Shown here one piece after another: positions 15,616-24,727 of a DNA stretch of 64,000 nucleotides. Every line of letters starts with the position of its first letter. Position 1 is the stretch's first letter. Position numbers and translations under genes: made by a program. A model generated the notes under the pieces. That model saw only the letters and a list, made by a program, of their open reading frames with translations. It searched no databases and was not told the origin of the DNA. This stretch comes from an uncultured bacterium (lineage in GTDB: Bacteria; Cyanobacteriota; Vampirovibrionia; Gastranaerophilales; Gastranaerophilaceae), in contig CAJMSH010000005.1 of assembly GCA_905216055.1 (NCBI GenBank), forward strand, positions 62,001 to 126,000. Reading direction: 5' to 3'.

Positions 15616-17557
15616 TTATGCGCAAAACCTCATAAATATCCATTTTTTTAGCTTTACCACGGATAGTTACATCTGCAATTTTTATAACGTCAGTAATCTC
15701 GCTTACATAAGAGTAGGTGGAACTGCTTATAAGTAGGTTTGTTTTATAAACTTTGTTATAACTTTCAATACGGCTTGCCAGATTTACTGTATCACCAATT
15801 ACAGTGTATTCAAGGCGTTTTTCTGAGCCTATGTTCCCGACAAAAGCTTCACCTGTATTAATTCCTATTCCTATTTCTATTTTCGGTTTTCCTTCAAACA
15901 GCCATTTATCTTGAAGCTGATCAACTTTTTTAAGCATTGCACATGCACATTTAACGGCATTTTGAGGATGGTTCATATCCTGTATAGGTTCTCCAAAAAT
16001 TGCCATAACAGCATCACCGATAAATTTATTTATAACACCGTTGTATTTTGTGATAATCGGTTCAATTTCAGAAAAATATTCGTTAAGAATTACAGAAACC
16101 TCCTCAGCAGTCATTTTTTCGCTCATACTTGTAAAGCCTCTTATGTCTGCAAATAAAACCGTAACAGTAGCTTTTTTCCCACCAAGTTTTATGTCGTCAA
16201 TATTTTGAACAACATTTTTCATAATATCTTGGGATAAATATTTTCCCATTGCGTTTTTGATTTTTTCTTTGTTTCTTCCTTCGAGAATAAATCTGTATGA
16301 ATATGCAAATATCATTGTGCTTAATTGTGCGGCAATTGGGGTTATAACATAAGGGATTATGTTATTTTTAAAGCATAAGACACATATTATAATGTACAAA
16401 AATGCAATTGAAATAAGTAAGATTAATGAAGGGATAAATGCCAAAAATCTAATTACTGTAAATGTTAAGATACATAAGAATGCGATAATCGCAATATTTT
16501 GCCATAATGAAAATTTTACAAAAAATTGATTATTTAAAAAGTTATCAAGAATTGTTGCCTGAATGTCAACTCCAGGATGTTTTAGAGATATTGATGTTTC
16601 TAAAACGTCTTCAACTCCAAGTGCATTTGCACCGACAAGTATTATTTTGTTGTTAAATTCAGAAGGATTAATAATTGGCTTTTTACCTTCATTTAAAAGT
16701 CTGTTTGAATTTATAATATCTATTGCCGAATAACTTTTGTGCGATACATCTGAATTTGGAATTTGTTCACAGAATTTTATATTATGTTTTATATCACCGT
16801 TTTTCTTGAATACAGGGATTTTTAAGCCTGTTTTATCTACTATTATATACTTGTTTGTTAAAGTTATTTTGTCAGTGTTATTTGCAAGTAAATAAGCCCT
16901 TAGAGCAAGTGACGGGTAAAAATTGTCGTTATAACTTATTAAATCCGTAGATTCTCTCAAAACGCCGTCAATTGGGCTGAGTGTAAGATTTACAGAACCT
17001 GTATTCTTTTGAGCGTCAAAATACGCATCAGGAAACATTGTCAAACTTTTATATAAGCTGTATCTTGAGTTATTCCTTGTTCTTAAATCTTTTATATCAA
17101 TTGAAAATTTTCGATGAAAATTGTCATCATATTGACTTCCCAATTCTTTGTCTTTATAGTCTGAGGTCAAAGCCATATAGCCGCCTATAAAATTATCTGT
17201 TTTGGAAACAGTATTAAAGAAATAATTGTCAGATTCAGGTGACCGCTCTTTGTCCAAGCTGTTTAGAATTGAGTCAAATACTAAAACTTTTGCATTTGTA
17301 TATTTATTAAAATATTCAAATATTTCGCCATAAAGAGATCTTGCCCAAGGCCATCTGTAACTTTCAAGGGATTTGTCATCAATTATAATTAGAGATATAT
17401 CTTTTGAACCCTTCATTGTGGCATGCACTGAATTAATTATTGTATCGTAAATCGGATTTTCCCAAAAATTTATTGATACAAAAGCTATTATTATTACTAA
17501 AAATATGTGCAGTAATATTGTCTTTAAAAAGAATCCCTCAATTTTAAATATTTTCAT
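15608..17557 (-). CDS. CHASE2-domain class III adenylate/guanylate cyclase
   Basis: A 649-residue membrane sensor. Domains in order: TM helix (about 10-30), extracytoplasmic CHASE2 sensor (about 35-340, with SLIIIDDKSL and PWARSLYG, GVDIQATILDNFL), three closely packed TM helices (about 345-430), and a class III cyclase domain. Cyclase residues are intact: metal-binding Asp in LFADIRGFTSM and FIGDAVMAIFG, Lys in NKFIGD, and IGDTVNLASRIES with the transition-state Asn and Arg. The Lys and Asp pair favours cAMP over cGMP. Start: ATG at 17557 with AGGG 10 bases upstream, although a TTG two codons earlier is possible. Coupled to recG. Confidence 0.9.
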   Translation of the reverse strand: MKIFKIEGFFLKTILLHIFLVIIIAFVSINFWENPIYDTIINSVHATMKGSKDISLIIIDDKSLESYRWPWARSLYGEIFEYFNKYTNAKVLVFDSILNSLDKERSPESDNYFFNTVSKTDNFIGGYMALTSDYKDKELGSQYDDNFHRKFSIDIKDLRTRNNSRYSLYKSLTMFPDAYFDAQKNTGSVNLTLSPIDGVLRESTDLISYNDNFYPSLALRAYLLANNTDKITLTNKYIIVDKTGLKIPVFKKNGDIKHNIKFCEQIPNSDVSHKSYSAIDIINSNRLLNEGKKPIINPSEFNNKIILVGANALGVEDVLETSISLKHPGVDIQATILDNFLNNQFFVKFSLWQNIAIIAFLCILTFTVIRFLAFIPSLILLISIAFLYIIICVLCFKNNIIPYVITPIAAQLSTMIFAYSYRFILEGRNKEKIKNAMGKYLSQDIMKNVVQNIDDIKLGGKKATVTVLFADIRGFTSMSEKMTAEEVSVILNEYFSEIEPIITKYNGVINKFIGDAVMAIFGEPIQDMNHPQNAVKCACAMLKKVDQLQDKWLFEGKPKIEIGIGINTGEAFVGNIGSEKRLEYTVIGDTVNLASRIESYNKVYKTNLLISSSTYSYVSEITDVIKIADVTIRGKAKKMDIYEVLRISD

Positions 17558-17611
17558 TTCCAATTATCCCTTTATTTTATGATATAATAAATTTTGAAAA
17601 AAGGATAGTTT

Positions 17612-18220
17612 ATGAAAGAAAATTTAATTAATTTTTTATCGGAAGAAAAAATACTTCCAATTTTAAGAAATAAGGATGCAAATCAAGTTATTGATTCTGC
17701 AAAAGCATTGATTGACGGTGGTATAAAAATTCTTGAAATAAATATTGAAAATCCGTCTATCTATAAGGCAGTTGAAGAAATTTCAAAATATGCAACAGTT
17801 TGCGCAGGCGGAATTATCACTTCTATGCAAGCAGAAGCTGCAATTTTATCAGGAGCTAAAATTTTATCTTCTCCTATTTTTTCAATGAATCTCGTAAAAA
17901 TATCAAAAGATAAACAAATCCCCTTTATTGCAGGAACTTCAACAGCAAATGAAGCTTATAACGCATGGAAAGCTCGTATTCCATTAATCAAGATATATCC
18001 GATTACTGCAATGGGCGGAGCTATGTATATAGAAGATTTGTTAAGACCAATGCCGTTTTTAAATGTATTGCCGCTAGGAAATGTAAAATTAGATGAAATC
18101 CATACATATATTGAAGCTGGTGCTAAAGTTGTCGGTATCGGCAGAGATTTTTATGACGGATATTCTCTTGATGAAATTACAAAACGTGCTAAACGTGTTA
18201 TTAAAGAGTTGAAAGGCTAA
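17612..18220 (+). CDS. eda: KDPG aldolase (2-dehydro-3-deoxyphosphogluconate aldolase)
   Basis: Cleaves KDPG to pyruvate and glyceraldehyde 3-phosphate, the last step of Entner-Doudoroff and of uronate breakdown. The 202-residue (beta/alpha)8 protein shows ILPILRN at the N-terminus, GIKILEINIE (catalytic Glu), CAGGIITSMQAEAA, and the Schiff-base lysine in IKIYPITAMGG (about residue 126). The phosphate-binding end VGIGRDF is present. The usual PG..TP loop is replaced by AGTSTANEA. Start: ATG with AAAAGGAT upstream. Stop is 2 bases before the kinase gene, so they form an operon. Confidence 0.9.
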   Translation: MKENLINFLSEEKILPILRNKDANQVIDSAKALIDGGIKILEINIENPSIYKAVEEISKYATVCAGGIITSMQAEAAILSGAKILSSPIFSMNLVKISKDKQIPFIAGTSTANEAYNAWKARIPLIKIYPITAMGGAMYIEDLLRPMPFLNVLPLGNVKLDEIHTYIEAGAKVVGIGRDFYDGYSLDEITKRAKRVIKELKG

Positions 18221-18222
18221 TC

Positions 18223-19167
18223 ATGTACGAAAAATTAGACATAATTACAATTGGGGAATGTCTTGTCGAATTATCTACAAATGCTAAAATGTCTGATGCT
18301 GAATGTTTGTATAAGTATTATGGCGGAGATGCTTTGGCTGCTGCAATTTCGGCTTTACGTATGGGATCAAAAGTAGGCTTTATCACAAGAGTTGGAAATG
18401 ATCCGTTTAAAGATTACCTGATTGATTCTTGGCACAAGGAAGGACTTGATATTTCTCAAGTTAAACTTTCATCTGAAGCAAACGGTTTATATATTATTTC
18501 AAGACCTTCAGGTGCAGATAAAGAATTAACAGTTTTTCGTAAAAAAATTGCGCCTTCAAAATTATCAATTGATGATATTGATTGCGATTATATAAAAAGT
18601 GCTTCTGTAATTTATGCTTCAGGTGTAACTCAATCACTTTCGCCTTCTGCAGCTGAGGCTGTTGAATACGCTTTTAAAACTGCAAAAGAAAATGGGATAA
18701 AAACTGCTTATGATCCAAATTATCATTCTGTTTTAACAACTGTTGATGACGCAAAAGAAGCATTTTTCAGATTAAGTTCAAACATTGATATCCTGTTTAT
18801 GAATACAAAATCTGATTCTTTGAATATTTTAGATATTGATTCTCAAGAAAATATTATAAAACGTCTTTGGGATATGGGAATATCAACTGTTGTTCTAAAA
18901 TCAGAAGAAAAGCAAGGATATTATACAGGTTCAAACGGTAATATAACATTTACCAGATTTTATACAGATAAATGCGTTGATACGACTTGCTCAGGGGATA
19001 CTTTTAATGGCGGTTTCTTGCATGCAATAACGCATGGATTTACCGAATTTGAAGCTTCAAAATTTGCATCAATTGTTGCAGGGCTTCAAACTCAAAGCAT
19101 AGGTGCAATAAAATCTATTCCTTATAAAGATGAAGTATATTCAATTTACAGAGGGCACAATGGCTAA
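18223..19167 (+). CDS. kdgK: PfkB-family sugar kinase, probable 2-dehydro-3-deoxygluconokinase
   Basis: A 314-residue ribokinase-family kinase. Signatures: TIGECLVELS at the N-terminus, YYGGDALAAAISALRMG (substrate Gly/Asp region), YDPNYHSVL, and the anion-hole/catalytic loop CSGDTFNGGF near residue 256 with the catalytic Asp. Adjacent KDPG aldolase makes 2-keto-3-deoxygluconate the likely substrate; another sugar acid cannot be ruled out. Start: ATG 2 bases after eda stop, AAAGG upstream. The end overlaps csaB by 8 bases. Confidence 0.85.
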   Translation: MYEKLDIITIGECLVELSTNAKMSDAECLYKYYGGDALAAAISALRMGSKVGFITRVGNDPFKDYLIDSWHKEGLDISQVKLSSEANGLYIISRPSGADKELTVFRKKIAPSKLSIDDIDCDYIKSASVIYASGVTQSLSPSAAEAVEYAFKTAKENGIKTAYDPNYHSVLTTVDDAKEAFFRLSSNIDILFMNTKSDSLNILDIDSQENIIKRLWDMGISTVVLKSEEKQGYYTGSNGNITFTRFYTDKCVDTTCSGDTFNGGFLHAITHGFTEFEASKFASIVAGLQTQSIGAIKSIPYKDEVYSIYRGHNG

Positions 19168-20164
19168 AATTTCAATTTCAGGTTATTACGGATATAAAAA
19201 TTTTGGTGATGAAGCTATTTTAGATGTTCTTGTAGAACATTTGAAAAATATTGGCTGTAATGATATTACTGTATTTTCATCTGATGTTGAATATACTGAA
19301 AATAAGTTGAAGGTTAATGCTGTAAAAAGATTTGATATCCCAAATGTTGTTAAAACAATAAAGAATTCTGATATCTTAATTTCAGGTGGCGGAAGCCTTT
19401 TGCAAGATGTAACAAGTCTAAAAAGCCTTATATATTACTCGGCAATTATTGCACTTGGGCTTTTGTTCAACAAGACAGTTATAATATTTGCTCAAGGAAT
19501 TGGACCTTTAAATTCAAGTGCGGCAAAATTTATTGTTAAAAATCTTTTAAAATATTGTACTTATGTCACTGTACGTGATGAGAACAGTTTTAAACTATTA
19601 GAAAGCTTTAAAGTTAAATCTGATTTAGTTTGTGATCCGATTTATTCTCTAAGTGTAAAAGATAGAAATTGCGATGGAAGTGTCGGAATTCAGCTAAGGG
19701 AATTTAAAACAATGAATTACAATTTGTTGCAAAAACTTGCAATGCTGATTGCCAACAAATTTCCTAATAAAAAAATTAAAATCTTTTCTTTACAAAAAAC
19801 ACTAGATTACGAGCTATCGAAAAAATTTGAATCTATGTTGAAATCTATGAATTCTGATATAAAGACTGAAATTATAGAAGATAACATCATCGAAAATATT
19901 TCAACGCTTGAATATCTTTTTGCAATGAGATTTCACGCTATTTTGGTTGCTTTAAAATACGGTGTTAAAACCTGTGCAATAAATTATGATATAAAAGTTG
20001 AAAAAATTGCTAATGATGCAAAAATTCCTCTCATTTCAATGGATGCAAATGAAAATTTTGAGGAAATTTTTGAAAAAATTGAACACCTAAATTCAGATGA
20101 CATCAAACAATTTGCAAATTCTAAGTCCTTTGATTGGGTAAAATTAGATGAATTTCTTGCTTAA
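19160..20164 (+). CDS. csaB: Polysaccharide pyruvyl transferase CsaB-like
   Basis: The family transfers pyruvate from PEP to a cell-wall polysaccharide, creating the ketal bound by SLH-domain proteins. The 334-residue protein begins SGYYGYKNFGDEAILDVL, then ISGGGSLLQD, FAQGIGPLNS, VRDENSF and the C-terminal AMRFHAILVALKYGV, all CsaB signatures. The start at 19160 (GAGGG 4 bases upstream) is preferred to an earlier ATG at 19130. It is the third gene of the eda-kdgK-csaB operon; whether the grouping reflects a shared polymer pathway is inference. Its stop overlaps that of the convergent gene at 20161. Confidence 0.9.
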   Translation: MAKISISGYYGYKNFGDEAILDVLVEHLKNIGCNDITVFSSDVEYTENKLKVNAVKRFDIPNVVKTIKNSDILISGGGSLLQDVTSLKSLIYYSAIIALGLLFNKTVIIFAQGIGPLNSSAAKFIVKNLLKYCTYVTVRDENSFKLLESFKVKSDLVCDPIYSLSVKDRNCDGSVGIQLREFKTMNYNLLQKLAMLIANKFPNKKIKIFSLQKTLDYELSKKFESMLKSMNSDIKTEIIEDNIIENISTLEYLFAMRFHAILVALKYGVKTCAINYDIKVEKIANDAKIPLISMDANENFEEIFEKIEHLNSDDIKQFANSKSFDWVKLDEFLA

Positions 20165-21090
20165 GAATCCTCATCATCTTTCTTATCAAATAATTGTGTA
20201 TAATTTTTTCTTACATTTGTATCAAATACATTAGAATTTTGGTTTACTAAGTATTCAGACCAAGTTGCAAAATCTTCTGATGTTATTTTACCATCAAGAT
20301 CTTTTTTAGATTTGCCTGTTGAATCAGAGTCAAATGTCGCGAAACTTGCGGCCATTTCTTTCCAATCAAGTTTATTATCACCATTTTGGTCTAATTTTGA
20401 AAATGAAATTTGACCTAATTTCATAGCATCGCTTTTCTGTTGTGCATCAGCATTTGATGGTAAACTATTCTTAATTTCATAATTTATATATTCATCAGCA
20501 GTTATTTCGCCATCACCATTACCAACAGATTTATCAATATCTGCTAAATATGATTTGCTTAAATTACTTAAATCTTTTGTATATCCTTCGCCGTCGCTTG
20601 ATTGAGAAATAGTAAATGATTTATCTTTAACAACTTCACCATCTGCATCAACCATTTCTGATGTTGCTTTATTAAAAGCTTTACCTTGTGTCGTATCTTG
20701 GTTTGAATCTATATCTCCGGCATATTCATTATCAGTTTTTTTAGTTGTGTTATTTGTATTAGATGACTGAAGCATTTGTGGATATGATACAGAGTTAGCT
20801 TTTGCTAAGTTAAATAAATTTGTACCCCATTGATATGCAAGTGCATTACCATATGGATTTTGCATTTGTGTACTAAAACCGCTATATGGATTAACTCCTA
20901 ATGGATTGGAATATGGGCTCATCATACCTCCCATCATGCCACCCATCATGCCGCAGCCTCCAAATCCAAAAATACTTGTATTATTCCAAGGATTTGTACT
21001 TGCTCTCAAAGCATAACTGGTCACACCTGTTTGCATCAGGCCTGCTCCTAATCTACTTAATGCATTTCCAAAATTTGACCAGTTAAACAT
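20161..21090 (-). CDS. Lineage-specific EF-hand-like protein (shared-promoter gene C), 309 aa
   Basis: Family not recognised as a whole. The N-terminal third is Gly/Met/Asn/Pro-rich (GFGGCGMMGGMMGGMM, NPYSGFSTQMQNPYGN), similar in flavour to the protein at 12042. The C-terminal half carries EF-hand-like loops: a clear LDQNGDNKLDWKE, a looser DIDKSVGNGDGEITADE and a looser DSDSTGKSKKDLDGKIT. Calcium binding is therefore likely. There is no signal peptide. The ATG at 21090 has GGAG 6 bases upstream; the in-frame ATG at 21102 has none. It carries the shared upstream element at 21119-21152. Confidence 0.72.
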   Translation of the reverse strand: MFNWSNFGNALSRLGAGLMQTGVTSYALRASTNPWNNTSIFGFGGCGMMGGMMGGMMSPYSNPLGVNPYSGFSTQMQNPYGNALAYQWGTNLFNLAKANSVSYPQMLQSSNTNNTTKKTDNEYAGDIDSNQDTTQGKAFNKATSEMVDADGEVVKDKSFTISQSSDGEGYTKDLSNLSKSYLADIDKSVGNGDGEITADEYINYEIKNSLPSNADAQQKSDAMKLGQISFSKLDQNGDNKLDWKEMAASFATFDSDSTGKSKKDLDGKITSEDFATWSEYLVNQNSNVFDTNVRKNYTQLFDKKDDEDS

Positions 21091-21118
21091 TATACTCTCC
21101 ATTTATTATTTACTATAT

Positions 21119-21152
21119 ATATATAAAGTATATACCATTACAAAAATTGCTA
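21119..21152 (-). promoter_or_regulatory. Shared regulatory element, copy 3
   Basis: On the minus strand: TAGCAAT (21152-21146), 11 bases, TATATACTTTATATAT (21134-21119), 28 bases before the ATG at 21090. Sequence and spacing equal copy 2. The 80 bases beyond it hold no gene. Confidence 0.7.
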
Positions 21153-21233
21153 TATTATTTAATTATTATTTTTCTATATATAGCTTATACCCAAACTGAG
21201 AGAGCATTTTACACTATTTTAATATTTCTTAAT

Positions 21234-21264
21234 AAAAAAAAGAACTCAAATTAGAGTTCTTTTA
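21234..21264. terminator. Rho-independent terminator after tRNA-Leu
   Basis: Perfect 7-bp stem AGAACTC / GAGTTCT with a 6-base loop, flanked by seven A and a T run, starting 4 bases past the tRNA 3' end on the minus strand. Confidence 0.85.
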
Positions 21265-21267
21265 AAA

Positions 21268-21353
21268 TGCCCTGGGCCAGACTTGAACTGGCACTGGATT
21301 TAACTCCAACCGGATTTTAAGTCCGACGCGTCTACCGATTCCGCCACCAGGGC
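21268..21353 (-). tRNA. trnL: tRNA-Leu (anticodon UAA)
   Basis: An 86-base cloverleaf with a long variable arm typical of tRNA-Leu. Acceptor stem GCCCTGG / CCAGGGC plus discriminator A; T-loop GTTCAAGTC; anticodon loop CTTAAAA with UAA at 21319-21317. CCA is not encoded. No group I intron interrupts the anticodon loop, unlike the trnL(UAA) of many photosynthetic cyanobacteria and plastids. A terminator follows at once. Confidence 0.97.
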
Positions 21354-21455
21354 TTATTTAATTTTCATTTGCTAATAATTAACTTTAAATATTCGCTTTA
21401 TTCATATCCAGAGCTAATTTCAGCATATCCATATTAAAACAAACAATTTATTATG

Positions 21456-22676
21456 TCAAGAATTTATTTTAGTTGGAAATTGTTCTAAGTATTCCGATAA
21501 TTCTTCAATTTTATTTTGTAACTCAGTATTTATCCTTGCAACTTCTGCTTTTATAAGGTTAGGATTATTCAATGAAAGTCTGCCAAATAAAGCTGGATAG
21601 TTTATATTTTTAATAAATAAATCCTTAAAATTTATAATATCCATATAATCATCATGATCAATTACATCCGAAATACTAGCCAAATTCATGAATAAGTTAC
21701 CAAGAGTTATTTTAGCCTTTAAAATTCGTCTGGAATTTATATATTTTTGAATTTTTAGCATGTAGTTTAAAATGATTTCATAATCATTTTTTATTTTTGC
21801 TTTTTTATCAGGTAAAAATTTTGTAAAATAGTTAATTGTTTGATTATATCCGGAGTCAATAAGATCAAGGCGTTTGCTTTCCGATATATTAAAATCTACA
21901 ACAACAATATCACCTGTATTAAGAACAATATAGTCAAATTTGTCTTTATTAATATATAAATTTGTAATAAATGCGGTAGAAATTGCTGTCATACAGCTAT
22001 AAACAGCATTTGCATAACCAATTCCAGAAATATCATTTGTATCGTTATTATCGTAATAACCTTCTAATCTGAATTCTAAAATTCTTTCATCTTTTGAAAG
22101 CAAATTTTTTGATAACTTCCACATTGGCCAGCTTTTTTGTAAATCTCCGTCAACCAATAAAGTTTTGTTATATTCAATAGGCTTCATAAGACCAGGCATA
22201 CAGCATGAAATCCTTACGGCTGATGCTATTTCATAATCAGGAGTTTCAAATTTCGAAAATTCTTTACATTCAAAATTTGAAAGATCAGTCGTTATTATAA
22301 CAAGATTTTTATCTATATCTCGAAATGTTACGGCTCTGTTTGCCCCTTTTTTGTATTTATCTCCGTAAAACTTCTTTTCAACAAGTTCTCTAACCCATTC
22401 TAAGAATACTTCACCTTTACTTAATGCAAATATAGGTCCAATGCCAAGAGATATGTCTTTAAAAAGCTCAAAATTTACTTTTATAAATACATCTTTAATC
22501 TCATCTGCATTGTATCCAACTGCTAATAAAGCCGCAATTATTGAACCTACAGATGATCCTGCCAGGGTATTGGGGCGTATTCCCAGTTCCTCCATAGCTT
22601 TCACAGCTCCAATATAAGAAACTCCTCGTATTGCGCCACCACCAAATAAACATGCATATTTAAAACTATTATTCAT
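21456..22676 (-). CDS. Patatin-like phospholipase
   Basis: A 406-residue patatin-family lipid acyl hydrolase. The oxyanion loop GGGAIRG (residues 12-18), the nucleophile elbow GSSVGS (about residues 40-45) and the catalytic Asp in LVDGDLQKSWP are all present, so the Ser-Asp dyad appears intact. No signal peptide, so it acts in the cytoplasm or is exported by a non-Sec route as with ExoU-type effectors. The start ATG at 22676 lacks a ribosome-binding site but has TATAAT 7 bases upstream on its strand, suggesting a leaderless mRNA. It lies 13 bases after the membrane-protein gene at 22690. Confidence 0.88.
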   Translation of the reverse strand: MNNSFKYACLFGGGAIRGVSYIGAVKAMEELGIRPNTLAGSSVGSIIAALLAVGYNADEIKDVFIKVNFELFKDISLGIGPIFALSKGEVFLEWVRELVEKKFYGDKYKKGANRAVTFRDIDKNLVIITTDLSNFECKEFSKFETPDYEIASAVRISCCMPGLMKPIEYNKTLLVDGDLQKSWPMWKLSKNLLSKDERILEFRLEGYYDNNDTNDISGIGYANAVYSCMTAISTAFITNLYINKDKFDYIVLNTGDIVVVDFNISESKRLDLIDSGYNQTINYFTKFLPDKKAKIKNDYEIILNYMLKIQKYINSRRILKAKITLGNLFMNLASISDVIDHDDYMDIINFKDLFIKNINYPALFGRLSLNNPNLIKAEVARINTELQNKIEELSEYLEQFPTKINS

Positions 22677-22689
22677 ATTTTTTATTATA

Positions 22690-24204
22690 CTATAATTTAA
22701 AATTTATATCTGTATTAAACAGTGTATTTTTATAATAGTTTATGTCATTACTCGGTTGTATAAATTTTTTGTCGGCATTTTTTCTTGGCAAAAATACTCC
22801 AAAATTTTTACCTTCATAAACGACTTTCCAATTATTTGAATCTTTTAACTTATTATAAATAGGGTACATTTTTTCTAAAATCATTACATCAGGCGGAAAA
22901 TTCTTTAATACAAAATCCCAATTTGGATAACCTAAGAAAAATTCTTTTAATGCAGGCACCATATAATCATCATAAACTTCTTCATATCTTCCATCCATGA
23001 ATATTAAATTATGCGGATAAAGTTTGTATGAAACATAACTGCCATATCCAAAGTTTGTTAAAATATTTCCTTTCAGATTATTTATTTTGACAAATTCTAC
23101 TTCTTTAACAGGATAAATATCTATGCCAGCAGGAACAGAAAAATTCTTTGCGGTTAAGGCAAATATTGAAACAAATAATATAGTTATATAAATTGCTCTA
23201 TCTTTCCAATTTGGTAATTTAATATTTTCAACAAGTTTATAAAAATCTTCATAAATAAAGCAAACAGATGCTATTGCAAAGAATGGTAAAAGCTTTACAT
23301 GCTCAATTGCAAGGTACAAAGTTGACATTAATACTATAAGTTTTACCTTATCAACTTTTAAATACCACTCTTTTAAAGACTCTAATTTAATCTTTTTAAA
23401 TATATAAATACCTTCAATTAAAATCGATGCAAACATAAAAAGTTTAAACTCTATTTGTTTAAACATATAATATTTTGAAAATAGCCCCCACCACTCAACA
23501 ATATAAGGTCTTTGCATAGTGTTTGCCATAAACAAAAATTTTATATAATCAAATCCCCAAGGATTTATTAATAATAAAGGGAAAGAAATTGCAAGAGTAA
23601 TCAGATATTTTGCAAACGGCTTTTTATTTAAAAATTCGCCTAACGCATACATTGCAATTAGTCCTAATCCTGATACAACTCCGCCATGGACATTATTCCA
23701 AAATATTACAAGAATTGGTATAAAGCATAGAAGTTTATTGCTTCCCTGTCTAACCCTTTCAAGAATATAAACAAATATAGTGAATAACAAAAAGCTGAAC
23801 ATGTGACATCTTATTGGATTATTTAAGTTAGACATTACAGCCATAAGAGCGAAAAAATAAAATAAAATATTATAAGGAGATACATTAGATCGTAATTTCA
23901 CAATTCTTGATGCTGTAAAAAATATTCCAAAAAGCATGAGAGCTTGAAGAATAATCAAGCTATAAGGGCCTAAAAATTTGAGAACAAGGTAAAATATAAC
24001 ACCAGCCCCCCATTCATGATCCCACCAAGTATGTACAGGTGTATAAGACAAAAAATCTGCTTTTAAAACATGCCCTCCATCAACAACCCCCATACCTGCA
24101 ATAAGTCTTGCCCATAAGTCAAAATCAAAATAATTTGCTGTTGTTGAAAATGCTAAAATTAATAAAAATAATGTTATATAAAATAGTATAGCTTTTTTAT
24201 TCAT
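22690..24204 (-). CDS. Polytopic membrane protein, glycosyltransferase (GT-C)-like
   Basis: A 504-residue protein with about ten membrane helices. The first periplasmic loop (FDFDLWARLIAGMGVV..DFLSYTPVHTWWDHEWGAG) has the Asp and the His-Glu-Trp pattern found in GT-C type lipid-linked-sugar transferases and their uncharacterised relatives. The soluble C-terminal part (NFGYGSYVSYKLYP..LIFMDGRYEEVY) also matches that group. Substrate unknown; probably an envelope glycan. The ATG at 24204 is preferred over a TTG at 24231; it has TAAAAT 7 bases upstream and no ribosome-binding site. Confidence 0.7.
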   Translation of the reverse strand: MNKKAILFYITLFLLILAFSTTANYFDFDLWARLIAGMGVVDGGHVLKADFLSYTPVHTWWDHEWGAGVIFYLVLKFLGPYSLIILQALMLFGIFFTASRIVKLRSNVSPYNILFYFFALMAVMSNLNNPIRCHMFSFLLFTIFVYILERVRQGSNKLLCFIPILVIFWNNVHGGVVSGLGLIAMYALGEFLNKKPFAKYLITLAISFPLLLINPWGFDYIKFLFMANTMQRPYIVEWWGLFSKYYMFKQIEFKLFMFASILIEGIYIFKKIKLESLKEWYLKVDKVKLIVLMSTLYLAIEHVKLLPFFAIASVCFIYEDFYKLVENIKLPNWKDRAIYITILFVSIFALTAKNFSVPAGIDIYPVKEVEFVKINNLKGNILTNFGYGSYVSYKLYPHNLIFMDGRYEEVYDDYMVPALKEFFLGYPNWDFVLKNFPPDVMILEKMYPIYNKLKDSNNWKVVYEGKNFGVFLPRKNADKKFIQPSNDINYYKNTLFNTDINFKL

Positions 24205-24230
24205 AAAAATTATTTTATCATAAAGATACA

Positions 24231-24260
24231 AAAAATCTCGCCATATTTAGCGAGATTTTT
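24231..24260. terminator. Bidirectional rho-independent terminator
   Basis: Perfect 11-bp stem AAAAATCTCGC / GCGAGATTTTT with an 8-base loop and A/T flanks. It ends the minus-strand HEAT-repeat gene at 24285. Confidence 0.88.
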
Positions 24261-24284
24261 TAACTTAAAACTTATATGAAAAAC

Positions 24285-24569
24285 TTATGCTGCAACAGAG
24301 CCTTCAATTTCTCTGATTAAATATTCAGCAACCCATTCAAAATCTTTATTATTTTGAGCAGCTTTTTTCAAGTATTTAACGGAAGCGTCACCAATTCTAA
24401 TCAAAGTCATAGCAACAACACCTCTTTTGATACCTCTAACAACTTGTAATTCATCAACAAGTTGAGGTAAAGCTGATGTTCCAATATTAACAAGTTCATT
24501 TTCTAATTCATTTTTAGTTGTATTGTCTGCATTTTCTAATTTTGAAAGAATTTCATTTACTGTTTCCAT
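24285..24569 (-). CDS. Small HEAT-repeat-like protein, 94 aa
   Basis: The protein looks like two to three helical HEAT/PBS-lyase-type repeats: NIGTSALPQLVDEL, RGVVAMTLIRIGDASVKYLKKA and FEWVAEYLIREI. Such small proteins are interaction modules; cyanobacterial relatives include phycobilisome lyase-like HEAT proteins, but no catalytic role can be inferred here. The ATG at 24569 is chosen because GGAG lies 9 bases upstream; an in-frame ATG at 24584 overlaps that site. Monocistronic: a large nested palindrome lies upstream and a terminator downstream. Confidence 0.7.
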   Translation of the reverse strand: METVNEILSKLENADNTTKNELENELVNIGTSALPQLVDELQVVRGIKRGVVAMTLIRIGDASVKYLKKAAQNNKDFEWVAEYLIREIEGSVAA

Positions 24570-24624
24570 TATAATAATCTCCATTTATCTTATCTATATT
24601 ATGATTATAAACTAAAAAATATAT

Positions 24625-24691
24625 GAACCTTGATTTCCTTACATAATCTTTATATGTATAAAGATTATATTAAATATAAAAACCAAGGTTC
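24625..24691 (-). terminator. Nested palindrome: long-stem terminator or operator
   Basis: Outer arms GAACCTTG (24625-24632) and CAAGGTTC (24684-24691) enclose a perfect 12-bp inverted repeat ATAATCTTTATA / TATAAAGATTAT (24643-24668). On the minus strand it follows the gene at 24728 and is followed by a T-rich run, so it probably ends that transcript; the inner palindrome could also be a protein-binding site. Confidence 0.5.
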
Positions 24692-24727
24692 TTTAAAATC
24701 CGCTTATTATATGGCTTTTACAGAATT

